Shown here piece by piece: positions 1-5,270 of a stretch of DNA of 6,029 nt (its first letter is position 1; every line of letters starts with the position of its first letter). The notes beneath the pieces are model-generated. The model made no database searches. It had not been told where the DNA came from and worked only from the letters and a program-made list of their open reading frames with translations. Position numbers and translations under genes: made by a program. The stretch lies in contig JAFDHS010000064.1 in NCBI GenBank assembly GCA_019308655.1, forward strand, positions 1 through 6,029, written 5' to 3'. The DNA comes from Deltaproteobacteria bacterium (lineage in GTDB: Bacteria > Desulfobacterota > Desulfobacteria > Desulfobacterales > JAFDHS01).

Positions 1-1047
1 AGCAATGCTCATGCGGTTCGGATTAAAGACATTGCAGAGATTAAAGGTGTACGTGGGAATCAGTTGGTTGGATATGGATTGGTCGTAGGTCTGGATGGAA
101 CAGGTGACGGTAAAAAGTCGGAATTCACTATTCAATCCATGGCAAGAATGCTTGAAAAAATGGGAATGGCAGTTGATCCTGATGATATTGATGTCAAAAA
201 TGTTGCTGCCGTAATGATCACCGCTGAGTTGCCGCCATTTGCAAGGGCAGGCAGCAGAATTGATGTTCTCGTCAGCTCAATCGGAGATGCGGACAATCTT
301 CAAGGTGGGACATTGCTTTTCACACCCCTTAAGGCTGCAGACGGCAAAGTTTATGCTGTTGCCCAGGGCCCTGTCAGTACCGGTGGATTTTCTGCTAAAG
401 GATCCGGGGGCAGTGTTCAGAAAAACTTTCCAACGGTGGGGCGCGTTGCAGGCGGGGCACTGGTCGAAAAGGAGGTGTCTTCGAATTTTGCTCAAAAAAA
501 AACCATATCCCTGGCATTGAACAGCCCTGATTTTACGACTGCCTCCCGTGTGGCTCAGGCAATCAATTCAGCTTTAAATAGTCCTCTGGCTCAAACTCCC
601 GATGCCGGAACCATAGAAGTGAAGGTGCCGGAAAATTATTACGGGAATATTGTCGGATTCGTCTCTATGATGGAAAGCCTGGACGTTACCCCGGATGCAG
701 TGGCTAAAGTTGTTTTTAATGAACGAACCGGAACGGTGGTCATGGGAGAAAACGTCAGAATTTCAACCGTCGCCATTGCACATGGAAACTTAAGTATTCA
801 AATTAAAGAATCATCTGATGTTTCTCAACCCCTTCCTTTTTCTCAGGGCGAAACCGTAGTGACGCCGGAAACGGATATTTCTATAAAAGAGGATAAATCG
901 CTGCTTTTTTTAGTCAATTCCGGAGTGAATATCGGTGAGGTTGTGAGAGCTTTGAATGCACTTGGCGTATCTCCTCGAGACCTGATTTCCATATTTCAGG
1001 CTCTGAGAGTAGCCGGCGCCTTACAGGCAAAATTGGAGATAATGTAA
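1..1047 (+). CDS. flgI: Flagellar P-ring protein FlgI (5' partial)
   Basis: FlgI forms the P ring around the flagellar rod in the peptidoglycan layer; it is exported to the periplasm by the Sec system. The frame is open from base 1, so the true start lies upstream of the window. The TTG at 64 is an internal leucine codon (NQLVGYG), not a start. The first residues, SNAHA followed by VRIKDIA, look like the end of a signal peptide with an A-x-A cleavage site, so only about 20 N-terminal residues are missing and the mature protein (about 343 residues) is complete. Family hallmarks are NQLVGYGLVVGLDGTGDG near the mature N-terminus, the central PENYYGNIVGFVSMME segment, FNERTGTVVMGENVRIS, and the C-terminal VSPRDLISIFQALRVAGALQ. 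The stop overlaps the flgJ start by one base (TAATG), indicating one operon and likely translational coupling. Confidence 0.97.
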   Translation, partial: SNAHAVRIKDIAEIKGVRGNQLVGYGLVVGLDGTGDGKKSEFTIQSMARMLEKMGMAVDPDDIDVKNVAAVMITAELPPFARAGSRIDVLVSSIGDADNLQGGTLLFTPLKAADGKVYAVAQGPVSTGGFSAKGSGGSVQKNFPTVGRVAGGALVEKEVSSNFAQKKTISLALNSPDFTTASRVAQAINSALNSPLAQTPDAGTIEVKVPENYYGNIVGFVSMMESLDVTPDAVAKVVFNERTGTVVMGENVRISTVAIAHGNLSIQIKESSDVSQPLPFSQGETVVTPETDISIKEDKSLLFLVNSGVNIGEVVRALNALGVSPRDLISIFQALRVAGALQAKLEIM

Positions 1048-1481
1048 TGTCGGAACAAATTTCTTTCCAAGCCATACGCTTTAATGGTTTGGATTTAAAA
1101 CAAAAGATGGACAGATCACAAAATTCTTTAGAATTAAATAAACTCTCTTCTTCCAATCAAAATGGTACTCAACTTAAGGAAGCATGTTCCGAAATGGAGT
1201 CTTTCTTTATTTACCATCTTTTTAAAGAAATGCGGGCCACCATTCCCAAGTCCGGGTTCATCAGCGGGGGAATGGCTGAAGAAATCTACACATCCATGTT
1301 AGATTCTCAACTGGCAAAAGAACTGTCGTCTAAGGGAGGAATCGGTCTTTCTTCCCTTTTATACAACCAACTCAGCAGGGTGTCGGAAAATGCTGAGAAG
1401 CAAAATATTGATGGAACCGTAAAAACTCGGGAAATTTCCTCCTCCTCCTCCTCCTCCTCCTCCTCCTCCTCAATTAAATAA
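1047..1481 (+). CDS. flgJ: FlgJ-type rod-binding protein, single domain, with polyserine tail
   Basis: This 144-residue protein matches the N-terminal rod-binding (rod-capping) domain of FlgJ, which helps assemble the flagellar rod in the periplasm. The domain spans about residues 43-110, with LKEACSEMESFFIYHLFKEM, then FISGGMAEEIYTSMLDSQLA and GGIGLSSLLYNQL. The C-terminal muramidase domain of enterobacterial FlgJ is absent, as is common outside the gamma- and betaproteobacteria, so a separate enzyme must open the peptidoglycan. The ATG start overlaps the flgI stop by one base and has GGAG at 1035-1038, 8 bases upstream. Residues 1-42 are polar and poorly conserved in appearance. The odd feature is the tail: residues 131-142 are twelve consecutive serines, encoded by eleven TCC codons and one TCA, followed by IK and the stop. 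That tail lies outside the recognisable domain and probably tolerates length changes. Confidence 0.9.
   Translation: MSEQISFQAIRFNGLDLKQKMDRSQNSLELNKLSSSNQNGTQLKEACSEMESFFIYHLFKEMRATIPKSGFISGGMAEEIYTSMLDSQLAKELSSKGGIGLSSLLYNQLSRVSENAEKQNIDGTVKTREISSSSSSSSSSSSIK
1437..1471 (+). repeat. (TCC)11 trinucleotide microsatellite
   Basis: Eleven perfect TCC units run from 1437 to 1469, followed by a partial unit TC (1470-1471). The tract is in frame in flgJ and encodes the polyserine tail. It is a pure homopyrimidine (+) / homopurine (-) run ending 11 bases before the -35 element of the sigma-28 promoter. Unit gain or loss by slippage would change the serine number without shifting the frame. Confidence 0.97.
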
Positions 1482-1482
1482 T

Positions 1483-1509
1483 TAAAGGTTTTGTATTTTT
1501 TGCCGATAA
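1483..1509 (+). promoter_or_regulatory. Sigma-28 (FliA) promoter for flgM
   Basis: TAAA at 1483-1486 and GCCGATAA at 1502-1509 are separated by exactly 15 bases, matching the classic flagellar sigma-28 consensus TAAA-N15-GCCGATAA. It lies just after the flgJ stop (1479-1481) and about 85 bases upstream of the flgM start, in the same orientation. Transcription would start roughly 6-10 bases beyond 1509. It would drive flgM and probably flgN late in flagellar assembly, in addition to any read-through from the upstream rod/ring operon. The match is direct; promoter activity is inferred. Confidence 0.88.
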
Positions 1510-1580
1510 AGAATTGAGATGATAAATAATGGTTTGCGCCTTTTTTGAGTCCTTTAGGCCGTGGATGATAATTAGAGAAT

Positions 1581-1586
1581 AAGGAG
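1581..1586 (+). promoter_or_regulatory. Ribosome binding site of flgM
   Basis: AAGGAG sits 8 bases before the ATG at 1595 and fixes that start. It is the strongest Shine-Dalgarno sequence among the complete genes here, which fits efficient translation of the anti-sigma factor. Confidence 0.85.
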
Positions 1587-1594
1587 TTCGAATA

Positions 1595-1903
1595 ATGGAG
1601 ATCACAGCTAAAAATCCTCCTATTAATATTGATACCTATATCAGTAATGCCAGGGGCAAAAGGAACATGGATGCATCATCCGAAAAAGCCTCGACGAATG
1701 TTATTAAAGAAGATACGGTTGTGTTATCTCAAAAAGGGAGAGAGATTCAGGAGGCAAAAAATCTTTTGGATTCCGTTCCGGATATCCGGGAAGAAAAGGT
1801 GGTCCGGATAAAAAAACAGATCGAGAATGGAACGTATCAAGTTGATGGAGAAAAAATAGCCATCAAGATGATAAAGGAATCCCTTATTAACGAACTGGTG
1901 TGA
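1595..1903 (+). CDS. flgM: Anti-sigma-28 factor FlgM
   Basis: FlgM binds sigma-28 (FliA) in the cytoplasm and blocks late flagellar transcription until the hook-basal body is complete; it is then secreted through the flagellar export channel. The 102-residue length is typical. The N-terminal half (residues 1-38) is polar and probably disordered, as expected for an export substrate. The conserved sigma-binding C-terminal half is clear: DTVVLSQKGREIQ (40-52), PDIREEKV (62-69), IENGTYQVDGEKIA (76-89) and a final amphipathic KMIKESLINELV. The ATG start is supported by AAGGAG 8 bases upstream. The gene lies behind a consensus sigma-28 promoter, implying negative feedback in which active sigma-28 makes more of its own inhibitor. 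flgN follows after about 100 bases. Confidence 0.95.
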   Translation: MEITAKNPPINIDTYISNARGKRNMDASSEKASTNVIKEDTVVLSQKGREIQEAKNLLDSVPDIREEKVVRIKKQIENGTYQVDGEKIAIKMIKESLINELV

Positions 1904-1924
1904 GAGCAAAAGATTACACCGGTT

Positions 1925-1940
1925 TGCGGATAAATCCGCA
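1925..1940. repeat. Short perfect palindrome between flgM and flgN
   Basis: TGCGGAT (1925-1931) and ATCCGCA (1934-1940) are perfect inverted repeats separated by AA. As RNA this would form a 5-bp GC-rich stem with a six-base loop. No U-run follows, so it is not a standard intrinsic terminator. It could be an RNA processing or stability element or a protein-binding site; nothing in the sequence decides which. Confidence 0.5.
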
Positions 1941-2006
1941 CCTGCAAAAACGAAAAAAGGTTACAATCAAATCAAATACCCTCAAGTTCTTTATTTGAAA
2001 AACTTT

Positions 2007-2507
2007 ATGAATGCATTGTTAGATAAATTTATTGGCTTACTCGAATCGGAAACAGGTCTTTATCAAGCGTTACTTTCGGTTCTCAAAAAAGAGAAGAATG
2101 CTGTGGTAGCTTCAAACCTTAAAGCGTTGAAGGAAGCCGGTAAAGAAAAAGAGCCTCTGCTCCGGAAGATTCGAATTCTGGAAGAACAAAGAATGCATAT
2201 GCTGAAAAGACTGGCCGATTTTCTGGGCTACTCGTCCCAAGACCTCACCTTGACCAAGTTATCGCAATTGTTGGAAGAGCCTTACGCCATCCGATTAAAA
2301 GTCTGCTGCTTAAGTCTTTTAGAATTAACACAAAATATCAAAAAAGTTAATCATAGCAATAAGGCGTTACTTATGCACTCACTTGATATTGTTAGAGGTT
2401 CATTGATTTTGTTGGATAATATAATCACTACAACTCCGGTTTATTACAGGACGGGTGAAATCCAAAACAAAGATCGATGCGGGAAGCTTCTTTCCGGTAA
2501 AATTTAA
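2007..2507 (+). CDS. flgN: Flagellar export chaperone FlgN
   Basis: FlgN is a cytoplasmic helical chaperone for the hook-filament junction proteins FlgK and FlgL, delivering them to the flagellar type III export apparatus. The product is 166 residues, near the family's usual length, and is helical and highly charged. The family-like N-terminal pattern is LLDKFIGLLESETGLYQALL followed by KKEKNAVVASNLKALKEAGKEKEPLLRKI, then LEEQR at 59-63. The start is uncertain: the ATG at 2007 puts this pattern at the usual distance, but an in-frame TTG at 1995 would add four residues (MKNF). Neither has a recognisable Shine-Dalgarno sequence. The frame is open back to 1875 but has no ATG, GTG or TTG before 1995. 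The position directly after flgM is the classic flgMN pairing. flgK and flgL, which often follow, are not present here. Confidence 0.85.
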   Translation: MNALLDKFIGLLESETGLYQALLSVLKKEKNAVVASNLKALKEAGKEKEPLLRKIRILEEQRMHMLKRLADFLGYSSQDLTLTKLSQLLEEPYAIRLKVCCLSLLELTQNIKKVNHSNKALLMHSLDIVRGSLILLDNIITTTPVYYRTGEIQNKDRCGKLLSGKI

Positions 2508-2515
2508 CTGTTAAA
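2503..2515. repeat. AT-rich palindrome over the flgN stop codon
   Basis: TTTAAC (2503-2508), T, GTTAAA (2510-2515) is a perfect 6-1-6 palindrome overlapping the flgN stop. It is too AT-rich for a stable RNA hairpin and may be chance; an operator-like site cannot be excluded. ATTTAACT recurs at 2541-2548. Confidence 0.3.
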
Positions 2516-2520
2516 ATAAG

Positions 2521-2676
2521 TTATAAATGCTCCACATCCCATTTAACTTGCTCGGTTTTTGGCCATCTTTTATTTGCTATAAATCCAGTCAGGGCAAGTG
2601 TGATGATCAATATTGCCGGGCCCAAAAACTGATCAAAAAAATACAGCCCCCAAACCGGGTTTTTAGACGCCCCGGT
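2521..2676 (-). pseudogene. Possible remnant: C-terminal end of an unidentified membrane protein
   Basis: The minus strand of the flgN-cheA spacer is open for 51 codons, from just after a stop at 2679-2677 down to TAA at 2523-2521. It does not read like random translation. NPVWGLYFFDQFL is followed by a clear transmembrane segment, GPAILIITLALTGFI, then a basic ANKRW flank and a polar, acidic tail ending KWDVEHL. This resembles the last helix and cytoplasmic tail of a polytopic transporter, though I cannot name the family. No ATG or GTG start exists in the frame; only an unlikely CTG at 2646 or a TTG at 2625, neither with a ribosome binding site. Upstream on this strand lies the cheA start region. 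The simplest reading is a remnant left by a rearrangement between flgN and cheA; a tiny single-helix protein or chance are alternatives. Confidence 0.3.
2555..2629. repeat. Spaced inverted repeats in the flgN-cheA spacer
   Basis: GTTTTTGG (2555-2562) pairs perfectly with CCAAAAAC (2622-2629), and inside it GGCAA (2593-2597) pairs with TTGCC (2613-2617). Nested pairing could fold this part of a flgN-cheA transcript, but the arms are short and the loops long, so the structure is tentative. The same bases are part of the candidate minus-strand remnant. Confidence 0.3.
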
Positions 2677-2678
2677 TT
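2652..2678. repeat. Perfect hairpin 27 bases upstream of cheA
   Basis: AAACCGGG (2652-2659) and CCCGGTTT (2671-2678) are perfect 8-base inverted repeats with an 11-base loop (2660-2670). The stem is GC-centred and should form in RNA. No U-run follows on the + strand, and on the minus strand the T-run is about 11 bases away, so it is a poor intrinsic terminator. It lies 14 bases before the cheA Shine-Dalgarno sequence and could affect transcript processing, read-through or translation of cheA. Confidence 0.5.
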
Positions 2679-2692
2679 AAGATTATAAGAGT

Positions 2693-2697
2693 AAGGA
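2693..2697 (+). promoter_or_regulatory. Ribosome binding site of cheA
   Basis: AAGGA lies 7 bases before the ATG at 2705 and supports that start, and with it the long N-terminal extension of this CheA. Confidence 0.75.
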
Positions 2698-2704
2698 ATC
2701 GGAT

Positions 2705-5260
2705 ATGAATAGTATCGAAGAAAAAATGATTCGTACGCTGCAAAAAATTGGCGAAGATATTGAGACGATAAGTTTAACTGATTGTGATGCATGGAAAAAA
2801 ATTTGTACTGATTTGGAAAGAGATATCCGAGATATTCCGGAGGATATGTCCGGATTGTTAAAACTGCTCGGTTTTTGTCTGAAAGGGTTGTCTCTTATCT
2901 CGGAAAAATCCGTTACCGACCCCTTATCCCTTGTTGTAGCAATATCCGACGCATTGTTTGCAGCGGAGCAGTATCTGCTCGCTGGTCCGGATCGTGATTT
3001 AGTCGTTCGAGAAGCGGGTCAGGCACTTGGAAGCGCCCTGAACAATGCCCATGCTGAAAATGAGATAACTACTGTTATAAACCCTGTTCCTTCAGAGGAA
3101 GTATCTATATTATCCCTTGATGATGCAGCTGCCTTTCTGATTCAACTTGAATCCAATGACTTTTCGAGCCTGTCTTGTTTGTTGGAGGCGCTCAACACCT
3201 TTGCCGCCGATGAATCATATTCCGTATCTTCCCGAGACAATATCCTCCAGGCAGCACAAAAAATTGAAACAATTATTGAAACGAGTGTTTCTGATCCCGA
3301 TTTAACCATTGATGAAATCGGTAAGCTTATCGAAAAAGCCATAAATTCCATGGATGAAAATCAAATGGATGAAGAGATCAAAACACCTATAGATTCTATC
3401 TCCAACCAGGCTAAACACCCGACTGCCGAAAACGTGGAAACCGATTATATGCCCGAAGATGTTGACCTGGATCTGCTGGACGAATTCATCACCGAAGGTA
3501 ATGAGCTAGTCTTAAACGCCGAAGATTCCTTGTTGTCACTTGAAATTGATCCGGATGATACGGATGCCGTCGGCACGGTTTTTCGCGCTTTTCATAGCAT
3601 GAAGGGGACTGCTGCATTTCTTGATCTCTCTCTTATATCAGAAATGGGGCATTACGCAGAATCTCTTTTAAGTCGTGTCCGGGACCGTGAAATACGTTAC
3701 AGCGGCGGATACGCCGATCTGTCGCTTCGTGCTCTTGATATGTTTAAGGTACTCATTTCGTCTGTCCAGAAAGCTTTAGGTGGTAATCCTTTTTTCAAGC
3801 CTGAAGGCTACGACGAGTTGTTGGGTCTTTTAGCTGACCCGGAAAAAGCCGGCATATCAGATGAAACTGATGAATCAACCGATATATTGCTTCGAACAGG
3901 GGATATTCTGGTTGCTCAGGGTAAAGTGGAAAGAGAGCAGATTGAGAAACTTGCATCCAGGCAGGATGACGGCCCGATCGGCATGAAGTTGCTGGAATCG
4001 GAGATCGCATCAGTGACGGATGTTGCCCATGCGCTTCGAACCGGGGAACAAATGAAAGGCGCTAAGCAGGAGTTTGACTCATCAATTCGAGTGAATATCA
4101 AACGGTTAGACCAGTTGATTGATATGGTGGGAGAATTGGTGATTGGGCATTCCATGGTGGCTCAGGACGAAGTAGTGGTCAACGGCAACCATCATGATCT
4201 GTTAAAAAAGATTACCCATACAAACAAGATTGTCCGTGAATTACAAGACATAAGTATGTCGATGCGGATGATTCCGCTTAAATCCACTTTCCGAAAAATG
4301 GCCCGGCTGGTGAGGGACGTGGCCCGTAAGGTGAACAAAAACGTTAATTTTATCACCGAAGGTGAAGATACCGAGATTGACCGTAACATGGTAGATATTA
4401 TTAATGACCCTCTTGTGCATATGGTTCGCAATGCAGTAGACCATGGCATTGAACCTCCCGAAACCAGAAAAAAAACAGGGAAATCCGAATGCGGGACGGT
4501 GCGGTTATCCGCCTATCATTCTGCCGGCAACGTAGTGATTGAAATAAAAGACGATGGAAAGGGTCTTGACTGTGAGGCGATTCTTGCAAAAGCCCGTGAA
4601 CGAGGGCTTGTTGATGATGGAACGTCGCTTAGCGATCGAGAGGTGTTTAACCTGATTTTCGAGCCGGGCTTTTCCACCGCTGAAGCAGTCACTGAGGTGT
4701 CGGGCCGGGGGGTTGGGATGGATGTGGTGAAAAAAAATCTCGAAGCGCTGCGCGGTCAGGCCGAAATCCAATCTGAGACAGGAAAAGGAAGCGTTTTTAA
4801 AATGAGTCTTCCCCTGACGCTGGCGATTATTGATGGTATGGTTGTACGCGTGGGATGTGAAAAATACGTTATTCCGACAGCTTCAATCATCAGGTCTATC
4901 AAACCGGAGCCCAAAGATCTTTCGACCGTACTTAATCAAGGTGAAATCCTGACCCTTCAAGGGAAAATCATTCCATTGTTTCGATTAGATACTTTGTTTG
5001 ATATCGAAGGAGTTGAACATGATACCCGCAGGGAGCTGGTCGTCGTCATTGAAGACGAAGATCGACAGGCAGGCCTGTTTATTGATGAGTTGATCGGCAG
5101 ACAGCAGGTGGTTATCAAGACCCTGGGAGAGACGATGCGTGATATACCCGGAATTTCCGGGGGAGCTGTTATGCCCAATGGTCGAGTCGGTTTAATTCTT
5201 GATGTCGGCGGGCTGGTAAAATTGGCAAATGCGGAGAATAGAGAAGAGGTAAGCGGATAA
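2705..5260 (+). CDS. cheA: Chemotaxis histidine kinase CheA with long N-terminal extension
   Basis: CheA autophosphorylates on histidine in response to chemoreceptors and passes phosphate to CheY and CheB. At 851 residues it is longer than most CheA proteins. Residues 1-250 are an acidic helical region of unknown function, seemingly two related halves (about 21-114 and 136-217). The P1/Hpt domain (about 253-365) has phosphoacceptor His297 in AFHSMKG, with Lys300, His316 and Glu319 spaced like the conserved Lys51, His67 and Glu70 of enterobacterial CheA. Residues 397-449 contain an MshEN-like motif where P2 is expected. P3 dimerisation begins near 460 (RVNIKRLDQLIDMVGELVIG). The P4 kinase has an N box (HMVRNAVDHGIE, 572-583), G1 (DDGKG, 616-620), F box (FEPGFST, 652-658), G2 (GRGVGMD, 667-673) and GKGS (693-696). 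The P5 CheW-like domain spans about 708-845. All catalytic motifs are intact. cheR follows 10 bases later. Confidence 0.96.
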   Translation: MNSIEEKMIRTLQKIGEDIETISLTDCDAWKKICTDLERDIRDIPEDMSGLLKLLGFCLKGLSLISEKSVTDPLSLVVAISDALFAAEQYLLAGPDRDLVVREAGQALGSALNNAHAENEITTVINPVPSEEVSILSLDDAAAFLIQLESNDFSSLSCLLEALNTFAADESYSVSSRDNILQAAQKIETIIETSVSDPDLTIDEIGKLIEKAINSMDENQMDEEIKTPIDSISNQAKHPTAENVETDYMPEDVDLDLLDEFITEGNELVLNAEDSLLSLEIDPDDTDAVGTVFRAFHSMKGTAAFLDLSLISEMGHYAESLLSRVRDREIRYSGGYADLSLRALDMFKVLISSVQKALGGNPFFKPEGYDELLGLLADPEKAGISDETDESTDILLRTGDILVAQGKVEREQIEKLASRQDDGPIGMKLLESEIASVTDVAHALRTGEQMKGAKQEFDSSIRVNIKRLDQLIDMVGELVIGHSMVAQDEVVVNGNHHDLLKKITHTNKIVRELQDISMSMRMIPLKSTFRKMARLVRDVARKVNKNVNFITEGEDTEIDRNMVDIINDPLVHMVRNAVDHGIEPPETRKKTGKSECGTVRLSAYHSAGNVVIEIKDDGKGLDCEAILAKARERGLVDDGTSLSDREVFNLIFEPGFSTAEAVTEVSGRGVGMDVVKKNLEALRGQAEIQSETGKGSVFKMSLPLTLAIIDGMVVRVGCEKYVIPTASIIRSIKPEPKDLSTVLNQGEILTLQGKIIPLFRLDTLFDIEGVEHDTRRELVVVIEDEDRQAGLFIDELIGRQQVVIKTLGETMRDIPGISGGAVMPNGRVGLILDVGGLVKLANAENREEVSG

Positions 5261-5270
5261 AAGGGAAGGC

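Noticed and set aside
64..66. TTG at 64 as the start of flgI
   Set aside because: The frame is open to base 1 and encodes the mature N-terminus (VRIKDIA) and the end of a signal peptide upstream of it; 64 is an internal leucine in the conserved NQLVGYG motif.
467..477. Perfect Shine-Dalgarno-like AAAAGGAGGTG inside flgI
   Set aside because: It encodes EKEV in frame and no ATG or GTG start with a meaningful ORF follows at suitable spacing.
1530..1550. Sigma-54-like GG...TTTG sequence in the flgM leader
   Set aside because: The required GG-N10-GC spacing is not met; the sigma-28 match explains the region better.
2559..2583. TTGGCC...TATAAA as a sigma-70 promoter for cheA
   Set aside because: The spacer is only 13 bases, too short for a sigma-70 promoter. 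TTGGCC...TTTGC also fails sigma-54 spacing.
2652..2678. Hairpin upstream of cheA as an intrinsic terminator
   Set aside because: No U-run follows the stem on the + strand, and on the minus strand the nearest T-run is about 11 bases from the stem.
2607..2792. 61-codon minus-strand ORF overlapping the cheA start
   Set aside because: It is largely the antisense of cheA codons; the protein-like signal in this spacer is in a different minus-strand frame (2521-2676).
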